The notes below the pieces were generated by a model. It worked only from the letters and a program-made list of their open reading frames with translations, was not told the DNA's origin and searched no databases. From Brachionus manjavacas (lineage: Eukaryota > Rotifera > Eurotatoria > Ploima > Brachionidae): a DNA stretch of 64,000 nt. Positions 40,001-50,250 of this stretch are shown here, one piece after another; within the stretch, counting starts at the first letter, position 1; the number at the start of each line of letters is the position of its first letter. The position numbers and the translations under genes were made by a program. Where the stretch lies: the NCBI GenBank assembly GCA_019054805.1, contig JAHQIY010000012.1, positions 124,001 to 188,000 on the forward strand, written 5' to 3'.

Positions 40001-42937
40001 CTATTCTCTAAATACAAAAATGTATTTATTTTCTTGCTTTTGTTTACGCTTAACAAATTTTGTTTTAAAAATGTTAAATAGAATTTTTTTAAAAAAAATT
40101 TTCAATAATTGAAATAAAACTGGGTTTCAAATAAATTTAATAAAAAAATATTTTTTCTATAAAAGGTTATAAAATTAGAAAAAATAATATATTTTTAATA
40201 TTAATTTGACTTTAATTTTAAATTGTATGATTCATCATCATATTTTCTTTGACTTTTCACAATATTCTTTATAAACTAATTTAATATGTTTTTATCAAAA
40301 TTTAATTTCAGACTAAATTAAGTTCCCTATGTTATGTTTTTTTTTAAAGATTAAATTTTGAAAAATTTGTCATGTAAATTTTTCGGTAAACTAAAAATTA
40401 TCTAAATTAACTTTTTTGAAATTCAGTTCAAAAGAACAGAATATGCATTGAGAGAAAATTATAGATTAATTTGACTCAAATAAAAATATTTGATAAATAA
40501 AAGTAACTATTAACTTTTTTTTTTTTATTTCTTTTATCTTATTTAACTTTATTACAAAGTGTTGATTAGATCATTGGAAATTGGCATTTTTTAGATATTT
40601 TGAAATTTCATAAAAAAACTTTTAATACACAAAGAAAAAATTTTTAAAACATTTGTTCTGATGTTTAAAAACTTGTTCTGCAAATAAAACAAAGTGAAAC
40701 ATCTTTATTTCACCATCTGCAGAAATCTGCAAAATTGCACACTATTTATAACTATTAAAAAATTAATTGCAAAAAATTTCCTTTTTTCATTTCTTTTTAT
40801 CTTTTATAAAATGATTTTGCGTAAATTTACGTATTATTTTCATCAAAAAAAAAAATTTAACAGAAAAAATTATAAATCTAAATCTATTGAAAAATCTCTA
40901 AATATTTCTAAATGTATCTAAATTATGCTGTGGAAAAGCGCAAATATGCAAAAAGTAAATTAAAAAAATTTATTTTACACAAGGGGTTTGACAACCTCTA
41001 ATAAATACAATTTTTTATTATACTCCTTTTTTGATCTTATTCCCTCAACAATCGCTTTAGTTCGTTTAAAAAATTAAAATATTTCTTTTATTATTTTAAA
41101 AAATTATTATCAAAATTCTTAGAATTTTCAGGAATCGTCTTATTAAAATTATATTTTATAGAATCTTTAATTTTCTTAGATTTTTTGACTAAAATTTTCG
41201 AAAACTATTAATATTTTACCATTAAACACTATAACGTAAGTAGATGAATGGAAAATGAAAATTATAAAAATCTGAATCAAATCGAAGAATTTCACTTCAC
41301 CACTACTTTTGTCACTTTACCGCTTCGCTGCTACTGACTAAGTAAAATTATATTTATTTGATAAAATAAATCATTCGAATTTATTCGAATGACTATTAAA
41401 TATTAAATAAATATTAAATTAACTATTAAATAAATAAATTTTTTTAATAGTTAATTTTGAATTTTTTTAAACAGGCTTCAGTATTTTATTATTTTTTTCA
41501 AAAATATTTTATAAATTAAATTAAAATAAAGAAATAACAATTGATAAATTACTTTTAAATTTATTTTAACTCGATGAGAAAAAATTTATTGAAATATATG
41601 AAAAGCCGATGAAATTTATATTTTTCATCGATGTAACATAATGAATCAATGATAACTCAATAATAATTTTTTTTTTCATTGATGCAACATCAAATTTTAA
41701 TTGACTGGGTATAAACCTTTTCTTTTATTATTAATTAATGTTATTTGTTATTAAATCAGTCAGGAGGTAACTGGTTAGTATTATATCTCAATTTTTTTTT
41801 TCTGAAGCAACTGAAAAAATCGTTTGCTTTTATAATTATTTATTATTTTTTAAAAATTTTTGGTAAATTTTAAAAAATTAAAGCTAAAAAAATTTTCATC
41901 CTCATTTAAATAAATAATACATTTTGTTCCAAAAAATAACATTTTTGTCGCACAAAATTAACAATTTTTTGCAATCGAAATTTGCGTAGAATATATGAAA
42001 AAAAGTTAAAATACAAAAGAGGAATTCAAATAAATAAATAATAAAAGTTAAATAGCATCTGAGAGCCAAAATTTGAAAAGTTTTCAAGTTAAAAAAAGAT
42101 AATTACTAATATTAAAATTATTAATTTAATGCGTCATCAAAATTTGAGTTAAAGTCAAAAAAATAAAAAACGAAATAGTTAAAAAAATAATTATCTAATA
42201 TTTCATTTTCTTAATTTTTGGTGTTGCACCGAATTTATAATGAAAAAATCTTTTTATAAAAATTTTGTGTATTTAACTCAAGTCTTGAAGACGCATTTAA
42301 ATTAAGAATTTCAGAAGTTGATTTTAGTTTAGTTTAATATTATTAAAATATATCTAACATCACATTTTTGTCATTTAAATGCATAAAAATAACATATGTA
42401 GTAATATAATGCCATCAAAAATATTAAATAATTATCAATATATTATAAATATATTTTTTTTTATTTTATCACTAATACAGAAAACAGAATTATTTTTTCA
42501 AAATTTTAATAGAAGATTTTAATTTTTTTAACCTGAAAAATTCATATCAAAAAAAAATTTCAAGTCCAGTATCTTTGTTTAATCATTGGAATAGCAATAT
42601 CATCTTTAGAAGCTTTAGAATCGACCGATGATTCAGAAGATGAATTTACTTCAAAAAGGACAGATCAAACTGAACTAGTTAACCTCAGTTCGTGCCATTA
42701 TGAGGCGATGGATTTTCTAAAAAAGTGTTTTACAATTAATCAAAGATTCTTTTTCAAATTTTTATCAGTTTAAAATAAAATTAAAGATAAGCACTAGTGT
42801 TGTGATAAATTTTAAATGTGCATTTTTTTCTACTTTTAAAAATAAAAATCTTCTATACAAAATTTGAAAAATTGTCTTGGTTTTTTAACCAAAAATTTAC
42901 AATAAAAAATTTTTTGCGATTTGTGCTTGATTCGATA
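40001..42937. other. Uncharacterised intronic DNA of PDZD8
   Basis: A+T-rich DNA with long homopolymers. A short acidic frame near 42600-42720 (SSLEALESTDDSEDEFTSKR) could be transposase debris. Around 40430, TTCAGTTCAAAAGAACAGAA resembles the arm of the palindromic element at 58140. Nothing else was found. Confidence 0.4.
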
Positions 42938-42941
42938 TGAA

Positions 42942-43080
42942 GGAAGACAAAGTTAAGTATTCTCTTAGGGTGAGAATAATGCCTGGTTTGTGGTTCCAGG
43001 CTAGTCGTGAGCAAAGCCGAGATCGCAGCTGGTGCTCGGTTGAGTGGCTTTGTTCACTGACGAACGTCCCACGGTCTTCC
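42942..43080 (+). ncRNA. Structured RNA of unknown class, copy 2
   Basis: Closing stem GGAAGAC/GTCTTCC (42942-42948 with 43074-43080) encloses three hairpins: TATTCTC-TTAGGGT-GAGAATA (42958-42978), GCCTGG...CCAGGC (about 42981-43001) and a long arm GTGAGCAAAGCC...GGCTTTGTTCAC (about 43007-43058) with inner CCGAG/CTCGG. Together they form a four-way junction. Copy 1 at 14016-14152 keeps every helix although bases differ. The element is antisense to PDZD8 and ends 64 bases from its first splice donor. It is G+C-rich compared with the intron. I see no protein-coding frame shared by the copies. Confidence 0.6.
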
Positions 43081-43143
43081 TCAGCTCTCAACTATGCCCA
43101 AACCAGTGCCAAGCCTGGATGAAAAAACTAAAGGGTGACTTAC

Positions 43144-43839
43144 CTCGATAAAAGCGAAGCTCCAGTGCGTGAAAGGCTGGCGAGTGAACTGCAATCTAAT
43201 TTTTCCTTTTATTAGAGCTACTTTTATGTGAACAAAGGCTGACTTGCCAAAAATGAGATCGGCATCGACCGAAATCGAAAAGCCGTTCTTGTATTCAAAG
43301 TCCACAATGACAGAAACCTCGTCTATCAAATTCTTGGTCGAGTCCAGCTTGTAAGACTCTACTTTGACCGAGTTGACCACCGGAAAACTTGTGCCCAAGC
43401 TGAAGTCTCTGGTGCTCAGGCGTTCTATGAACTTGCCAACTGCTTTTGTGGTCAACAGCTCCTCGAAGTCAAGTGATATTCGGCGAATTAGATATCGCCG
43501 AACTGCCTTGGTGTCCTTGAGCTCCTGGAAAAAAAACTGCAATAGCAGGTTGAGCACATTCATGCGGTTCAGGTCCGCGTCTTGTGTGTCCTGGTTTCTG
43601 TCTATCATGCCTATGAATGTCTGGTAAAAAGAAAAAAAGACAAATTTTAGGTTTGGAAAAAATTTTATTAATGCTAGTACATCTTCGAGCTTGAATTCTT
43701 CGTACTGAGGCTGACTGGTGGGAGGCGTGCGGGGAATTTTTTTTATGTAAAACCAGTAGATGGCACCGAGTGCCAAACTGGTGAACACAATGGACTGCAG
43801 GACGTTCCATATTAGCCAGTTGATTAGGTATGCTATCAT
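43144..43839 (-). CDS. PDZD8: PDZD8, exon 1 (membrane anchor and SMP domain)
   Basis: First coding exon, 232 codons, ATG at 43837-43839, donor ATCGAG/GTAAGT (43144-43143). Residues about 8-30 (NWLIWNVLQSIVFTSLALGA) are an N-terminal membrane anchor, as in vertebrate PDZD8, which is an ER membrane protein. The SMP lipid-binding domain follows (about 85-232): LNLLLQFFFQELKDTKAVRR, LDFEELLTTKAVGKFIERLS, DFSLGTSFPVV, FSISVDADLIFGKSAFVHIK and FTRQPFTHWSFAFIE. Each block has a direct vertebrate counterpart (FLFRELRDT; EELLQTKTAGRLLEGLSLRD; FGKSAYLFVKL; FTRVPFTHWFFSFVED). With exons 2 and 3 the protein is about 1,091 residues, near the usual 1,150. Confidence 0.95.
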
Positions 43840-43862
43840 TGTGTGTGTGTGTATGTGTGATG
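43838..43862. repeat. (GT)n microsatellite abutting the PDZD8 start codon
   Basis: TGTGTGTGTGTGTATGTGTG stands directly 5' of the ATG, reading (CA)n in the mRNA 5' UTR. Length variation here would alter the leader just upstream of the initiation codon. Confidence 0.8.
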
Positions 43863-44850
43863 TGTAATGCTACTCTATTCGAATTATTTTCTATTCATTT
43901 GTGAAAATTATTTCTTTTGATTTTAGAAATAAATTATTAGAATTTTATTTTTCTCGACTATGAATTAAAAGCTAAATTTTGTTGAATTTTTATTTTTATT
44001 TCAATAGATGCAAAACAAGATAAGCACAAAAATCAATAGAGAGCTAAATTTTGATGTGTTTGTTTGGCAAAAGTGATTGAGCAGAAATTATTCAGTCATT
44101 CGAGATTAGTCAGAGTTTATGCTTGATTTACATTTAGTCAAATAGGTGGTTGATGGACTGGGATTAAAAATGGCAACTCACACACATTGTGAGACATTAT
44201 CGCAAGCTGTTTCTTAATTTATGATGCATTCCTTATTCTTTACACGTTTGACAAAAGAAAGCCTAAAATTTAATTTCGTAATCGAAATTTTTTATTCAAT
44301 TTAATTATTTTCGCAAGGCTTTGTTTAGTCTTTTGGTTTGATGACAATTCAAATGTTCATTTTTTACTTTTGGCAAAAAATAGGAATTAGAATGACAAGT
44401 TGTCAAAAAAATGTTGAATCTTTAAAAGAGTCTGGCATGACGTTCTAATCTACCACACTACTTAATAAAATATTTTTTTGACTCCAGGAAATTCAAAGTA
44501 TACGTAAATGGCCGGCAGAATGTAAAATAATTTACATTTCAACATTTTCATATTTTTAGATTTTGTGTGCAATATTTCAGAAAATCTTAAAAAACTCACC
44601 CAATTATTTAGAAATCAAAACGGTTTAATTTTTTGTGTTTGAATTACAAAATTTATCCACTGTTGAAAGTGCGATGCTTCAAATATTTTTTTCAGTTTCA
44701 AAAAAAAAAATAATTTTAAGTTAATATTGAAGGCATTTTCATATTTGAAATTAAATTCTTTAGTGAAATAGAATGAGTTTAATTTTTATTTGAAAATTTG
44801 AAAAAAATATTGAAAATTTTTTTTTAATATTTAAAAAATTTATTTATTTT
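43863..44850. other. PDZD8 upstream region
   Basis: Presumed promoter and 5' UTR of PDZD8 (minus strand), but I see no clear TATA box or repeated motif. It is slightly less repetitive than other intergenic DNA here, which may be why it stayed free of recognisable insertions. Confidence 0.35.
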
Positions 44851-44854
44851 TTTT

Positions 44855-45010
44855 TATATCTAACAAGCTAATGCTCCTTGAGTATAAAAATATATGATAA
44901 AATAAATGAAAATAAAGTTATTATTTTATTATTTTATTTGTATATCTGTACCGAGCTAGAGCTCCTTCAGATTAAGAAAAAAAAAAATAAAAAATAAAAA
45001 ATAAAAATAA
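44855..45010 (-). repeat. Two adjacent LINE 3' tails, family T1
   Basis: Minus-strand T1 hairpins at about 44882-44860 (CAAGGAGCATTAGCTTG) and 44970-44946 (CTGAAGGAGCTCTAGCTCGG), each with an A-rich tail. Two insertions of the same family, side by side and in the same orientation. Confidence 0.65.
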
Positions 45011-45752
45011 AGTTAAATAAAATAAAATAAAAATAAAAAGTAAGAAAAAAATCAAGTTAAAATAATATAACTTAAAAAGTAGATAAATATTAAAATTAAA
45101 ATTAGATAAATTTTGATAGAGAGTAACAGAATACATATTTTAATTATTTGATGAATAAAATAAATTATTTATAAAAAGAAAAAAAAAAGAAAACTAACTC
45201 ATTTATATTAAAATTTGGCTTATATTTTCAAAGGTATCTAATTTTTTTTATTGTATCTAATTATTTTTTTTGTATCAAAAAATAATTCAATTTAATATCT
45301 AATTGACAAATATAAAAATCTTTGATTAGCTCATTACTGATGATGAAAATCAAACCAACTTCAGAATACTTTTTTTGACAATTATATCTAATCTTCTGAT
45401 TTCAAAAATTATCTAATTAGCTTAATTGAATGTCTAAATTGAAATAAATATCATTGATATAAAACTATGTTTATAATATATAAAAATATAAAAAAAAAAA
45501 AAAAAAAAAAATATTAATTTTTTATTTTTATTTTTTTGTAAATATTCCGTTTTTTTTTATGTTCTATTTTCTTTTTTTTCGTATTTAATAATTTTATTTT
45601 ATATTTCTTATTTTTGTTTTTTTGAAACATTTTATTTAAGCTTGGCAAAGGAGCGAAAGCTCGAGCCAATATTTATTTATTTAATTAAATAAAGACGTTT
45701 ATCTTACTATGTTTATTAACAAAAAAACTAAACTAAACTAAACAAAAAAATC

Positions 45753-46016
45753 ATGACTGAATCAAGCAGCATTGAATTCGTCCAACCATTGGCAAATAAT
45801 AATGAAGAATCAATGTTGGATGCCAAAGGTTTCGAACAAATAGAGAATAAAAAGAGGGGAAAAAATAGGGTTTATGAACAATTTTGCGTTTTTCTTAATT
45901 TTGAGGCTGCGGATCGTGCTTTATTATCCGTTTTTGATAATCAAAAATGGAGAAAAGGTGATCTAAAGCAAAATAAACGGTTTAATGACTGTCACACACT
46001 TGAAAAGTTGATGTGA
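45753..46016 (+). CDS. Zinc-finger/MULE-like transposon protein, N-terminal part
   Basis: Eighty-seven codons, ATG start (MTESSSIEFVQPLANN). An acidic start leads to KKRGKNRVYEQFCVFLNFEA then LLSVFDNQKWRKG, the same order as the remnants at 29.7 kb (KKTRGK; FRNLESAQGHLAMTFADNDW). FLYWCH-like domains of MULE transposons have a similar W-K position before their Cys/His pairs. The finger itself is lost here, as the frame ends without the C..C....H.H seen at 48.95-49.07 kb. Confidence 0.4.
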   Translation: MTESSSIEFVQPLANNNEESMLDAKGFEQIENKKRGKNRVYEQFCVFLNFEAADRALLSVFDNQKWRKGDLKQNKRFNDCHTLEKLM

Positions 46017-46191
46017 TGGAAGAAATTGAGGCTCAAGAAGCAGAAATGGAAATTCAAGTTGAAAACAATTCAAATGAAAATTCAGCTCAGTCCGAGATTC
46101 CAAAAAAGAAAAAAAGAAGACCAACTGGATCAAAAAACAAGCCGAAATCAATTCAAGATCAACCTCAAAACAAAAGAACAAAAAAAGATTA
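46015..46191 (+). CDS. Small basic protein with AT-hook-like motif, transposon C-terminal part
   Basis: A frame starting ATGGAAGAAATTGAGGCTC reads MEEIEAQEAEMEIQVENN then IPKKKKRRPTGSKNKPKSIQ and stops at TAA. The KKRRPTGSKNKP core resembles an AT-hook (R-P/G-R-P-like) and has a counterpart RCRPVGSNKQKK at the end of the 29.4-kb remnant. It overlaps the preceding stop by a few bases; the two frames were probably once one reading frame. Confidence 0.4.
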
Positions 46192-46355
46192 ATTTTTTTC
46201 TTTTTCTTAATTTTTCTTCCTTTTTGTATTTTTTTTTAATTTTTCTAAATAAAATATCATAAAAAATTTAGATACTTAGATAAAATAATTAGATACTAAA
46301 AAAAATATTTATTCACTATATTTAGATAGCTTATTATTTAGATACAATGAAAAAA

Positions 46356-47999
46356 TAATAGTCTTAAAATTTATAATTAATCATTGAAAAACTGGGTCCA
46401 GTCAGTATAACGCGAAAAATTCTAGTTCTCATGTTTTGTGAACAAATTTCAAATTAAATGAATAAATTGAATAAAGCTATTTAAAAGAATGCCTAATTCT
46501 CGAAACTTATAAAAAAAATAGTTAATATTTCTTATGTTTTTTTTTATTAGAAGGAGCTATAGTAAAACCATTTGCTCTGATCTGGTTGACTTGTTATTAC
46601 TCTTTCAACGATTTCAACTAGCCCAAATGCGCTCTCTACTTAAATCTTTGCCTTTAAACATAAATAATAAAATTTAAAAAAAATTAAAATTAATTTTAAT
46701 TTTCAAACACTTTTACATTTTGCCGACCATTTACGTTTACTTTGAATTTCCTTGAGTCAATAAAAGATTTTATCCGGTGAATTAAATTTTTTTACATTTT
46801 GCAAAATGGTCAAATTAATAAAGAATTTTCATTAACCGCAGGTGTGCCTCAATGCTCGATATTAGTCCTCTATTGCTTAGTTATTTACGATATTCTCAAA
46901 AGAAATAATTATCAAATAATATTAGCTATTAGCAGGTATTAGCTAATATTAGTAACAGTATATTTTATATTTTTTTTAAGAAATAAATTTATGTGTTAAT
47001 ACATATGTTTATACATTTATGTATTTTACTGTAAAAAAATACAAATTTTAAGAATTACAATTATATTTGTATTTCGTTGTTCTTCAGTTAACAAAGGGAC
47101 CCTTTTTGTTTGAAGTTAAATATGACTAAAAGGGTCCAAACTAAAAGAGTTTTGTAATTAATTTTAAAAGAATTTTAGATATAATTAAGGTTATTTTCTA
47201 TTTTTTAAAACATAATAATCGAATATAACTCCTCTTCTTTTACCTTAATTATTACCCAGTTGAAACTGGTCACCAGAACGGAACACCAGCCTATTCTATA
47301 GATTAGGCATGATTTAAAGCAATTTCTAAGAAAAAATTTCACAGTCAAAAAAACATTTGACTTGACTTTTAATTTTTATTTTGAAATTAAAAGGGTTGTA
47401 AAAAAAGAGTAAAAAATAAATATCATTTTATTTAATTTTTATAAAAATTAAACAAAATAATTAATTAAATCACAATTTTTTAATTTAAAATTCTTCCCAC
47501 GGCATTTAGAGCTAAACTTGAACTCAGCTTTTTGAAAAGAGCATTTCATAGTTTCAAACTAACTAGGTTCAATAGAAAGCACTCATACTGGCTTATTTGA
47601 ATATCTAATTAATTTTGGTCTTTTATTAACTTTGCTTTATTTTAAATAGCTTTATATAGTTAAACAATAGCAACTCAACGCCGACCATTCTAGATTTTAA
47701 TTTTAATTGGCATTTTAAATTTAAAAAGTTTCAATATTTATATTTAAAGTTAATTTCAAAGTTCAAATTGTTAATTAATTAATATCAAAATCCTGTAAGT
47801 ATTGGATTTTTAAAATAAAATAAATGTGTTAGAATGATCTGCGATTTTTTAAATAAATGGATTATCAAGTAATAAATAAAAACTTTAGAAATTTTTGAGA
47901 AGTATTTTTGATTAATTGATATTATCTTGATTTCTAATTGACTTATACAATCAACCAAATATTGAACTCCCTTTCGAACTTTTCCAAGAAATCTCAAAA
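46356..47999. other. Gene-free A+T-rich stretch with minor RT scrap
   Basis: Near 46830-46900 the words CGCAGGTGTGCCTCAATGCT then CGATATTAGTCCTCTATTGC recall the LINE RT block GVPQ.S.ISPLL, but only about 20 codons survive. The rest shows nothing I can name. Confidence 0.4.
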
Positions 48000-48490
48000 A
48001 ATGTGGAAAATTTATAATGGAAGGTGATATGAATGCGAAAACTAAAAGTATTTGAGAGAAAATGAGAATGGCCTTATCTTAGAGAAAATTATTAACAAGC
48101 TCAATCAGTAATTAATGACAAAACACCAACATATAATAGATTAAAGACAGAATATTATGAAGTCCTGGATATTTTTTTAAACATCCATCCTCACTCTCAG
48201 ATAGAGTTATTGACTTTAAAGTTCTGTTAGATGATGATATTATTATTATCATTATTATAAAAAAGCTACAGCAAGACTAGCTTGCGGAGGCGGACTACAT
48301 GAGAGGTCGCCTATCACTTTATTAGAAATTTCAGATGCCTTAAAAAAGAAAAAGAACTAGCGGGTTCTGATCGAGATCTACAACCTAATGTTAAAAAAAT
48401 TATCTCTAGAGACTTAATTTAACATGAGTTTGGAACTAGGTCAAGTCCCAAAATCCTGGAAAATAGCAAACATAACTATGATTACTAAGA
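48000..48490 (+). pseudogene. LINE endonuclease and RT fragments
   Basis: Frames between 48010 and 48240 read EGDMNAKTKS, NENGLILEKIINKLNQ and NDKTPTYNRLKTEYYEVLDI, the second half of a LINE AP-endonuclease (GD.NAK...N..G..L......ND..PT......). A different piece at 48430-48490 reads MSLELGQVPKSWKIANITMI TKK, the RT finger block also seen at 27.5 kb. The two are separated by (ATT)n and a tail-like block (48240-48310). Confidence 0.55.
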
Positions 48491-48492
48491 AA

Positions 48493-49105
48493 CGCGTTTA
48501 ATATATTAAAAAAACAAAAAGAATATTTTCTAGAACAAAAATACTGGTGTTAGTGTCAATTATTTATTGTTAGTACAATTAAATTAAATAATGTCAAATA
48601 TGATTGAGTTAGTAACTATTTTATTTTTTTGATAGCTAATTTGATCTAATTTAAACAAATGTATATCTAAAAAAAATTTTTATTTCAATAATTAATTTAA
48701 GACCTTCTAAAGCTGATTACGACAAGATTAGTTTATTGGTGTTATACATAAAGGAAATAATTGAGCTAGACAATATTCACTATTCAAAAAATTTCATTTA
48801 TCGAAAAAATCCCAAACAACTTAAGCCAAGATGAGTCGATTGAACCAGTACAAGTGAAAAAAACTAGGGAAAAAGGAAAATTTTAGCTTCCTTTCTGTAG
48901 TTTTCATAACTTAGAATCAGCTCAAGGACATCTAGCTATGACTTTTGCCTGGCGATGTCATTTGGTATCAATGCACTAAATGTACAATTCGTTTAAAGAT
49001 TTATTGTTTTAACGACTCTATCATTATTGAAATGACAGACGAGGTTCATGATCATTCAAAATGGGAAGAGCAAAAGACGAATTATGTGCACTTGCAGCTG
49101 TAAGT
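48493..49105 (+). pseudogene. Zinc-finger/MULE-like transposon remnant, copy 2
   Basis: Bases 48493-48950 repeat 29430-29890 with small differences. Beyond the shared part this copy keeps GDVIWYQCTKCTIRLKIYCF then EMTDEVHDHSKWEE, i.e. C-x2-C and H-x-H in the spacing of a FLYWCH/WRKY-like zinc finger (W..C..C......H.H). Copy 1 has lost this section. It breaks off near 49105. Confidence 0.5.
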
Positions 49106-49529
49106 TTTTTAGCTATGAGCTTAAAAAAAAAAGAGCTAGGAGACAATTTATTTTTCTGCAAAAATGCTTAGCCTATTCTCTTTCATATCATTAGTGGTCG
49201 GAAGTTCAAGGTCTTATCATTATCCTGGAAACATGTGGTCCGTTAAAAGCAACTCAGGTATTGACTCGTTATTTCTAGTTTTACAAATCAAAAACAAGGT
49301 CTTATGGAGCAACTGATACTTTTGCGTAAAAGTTCATTAAATTCTCTACAAAATGGTCGGCGGTCGGCAGTTTTAAGATAATTCCTAATACCATCCGACC
49401 GCGGTCCGTGTTTTAGTAAAAAACAGGTGGTCCGTGTTTTAGCATAAGCCTTATCAAATGGTAAATGAAAATTTTTATCGAATAGTCATGTTATATGATA
49501 TTTGAGAAAAAAACTAAAATTAAAATCAA
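49106..49529. other. Uncharacterised
   Basis: Contains a short G+C-richer patch (about 49340-49440) with GGTCGGCGGTCGGCAG and CATCCGACCGCGGTCCGTGT repeats of CGGTC. No gene was seen. Confidence 0.35.
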
Positions 49530-50250
49530 TCTTGACCTTAAAATTAATGGTAACAATTTAAAATATGTGGGCAAAGTTTAAATTCTTAGGCATCACATTG
49601 GACTCAAAACTTACCTTTGGTCCAGTGATAGATTAATTAAAAGAGCGCTGTAATTCAATGCTTAGCTTGATAAAATATCTTTCAAATAGTAAATGAGGGC
49701 TAAAACCAAAAACATTCGGTAATCTTTACAAATCTTTGATAGAATCAATCTTGGATTATGCTTTTCCTTGCTTAAATTCATTCTCAGAAACTAAAATAAA
49801 ATAAAATACAAGTTATTCAAAATTCAGCATTTCGGTCTATTTTGAAGCTGAAATATGATACCCCCTCCTTTATTATGCACCAAGAGGCTTTGAATAAGCT
49901 TAAACTACTTACAGTTTTAAATCGACTTTTTGAGTTGAGTGAAAGATATGTCAGGGGCAAGATTAAGTCATTATGTTCCATTGATCGTCAGACTGTTGGA
50001 AGAATAGAAGGAAGGTTTTGAGTCAAGATTTATCGAATATCCAACTCTATTGTTTTATTGCTTTCTAACAATTTTCCTGAACTTTCCAATATTTTAACAT
50101 GTCTTACCTCTAGTTATTTCAACATATGGTTTTTAATTTTCTTTTGACTTATTTATCTTTTTTTAAATTTCACTTATTTTTTATTTTTTTTTATTTAATA
50201 GATTTTTATTCTGAAGGAGCATTAGCTTGGTACAGATTTACAAATAAACA
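49530..50250 (+). mobile_element. Older J1 LINE copy, 3' region
   Basis: Same order as 164-920 with more substitutions: KFLGITLDSKLTFGP (about 49590), NLYKSLIESILDYAFPCLNS (about 49720-49780), LKLKYDTPS (about 49850), the 3' UTR and the T1 hairpin CTGAAGGAGCATTAGCTTGG at 50211-50230 followed by ACAAATAAACAAATAATAAA. The G-T pair in the hairpin (GAGC with GCTT) keeps the stem. Confidence 0.8.

Larger units (their letters stand above)
35756..43143 (-). other. PDZD8 intron 1 (7.4 kb)
   Basis: Bounded by GTAAGT (43143 downward) and TTTTAG (35757-35756) on the minus strand, phase 0. It contains two pogo/Tigger HTH fragments, an RTE-like LINE tail, the 1.25-kb TIR element at 36836-38087, a CR1-like LINE tail at 39260-39520, a possible tRNA-like stretch near 39945, and the second copy of the structured RNA at its 5' end. 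About 40.0-42.9 kb is otherwise plain A+T-rich DNA. Confidence 0.85.
45235..46355 (+). mobile_element. Element with TATCTAATT ends and two small ORFs
   Basis: Both ends have clusters of GTATCTAATT words, on the plus strand at the left (45235-45300) and on the minus strand at the right (46270-46345). Between them are two plus-strand reading frames: 45753-46016 and 46015-46191. Long A and T runs occur near 45490. The proteins resemble the zinc-finger/MULE-like remnants at 29.4 and 48.5 kb. Confidence 0.5.
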
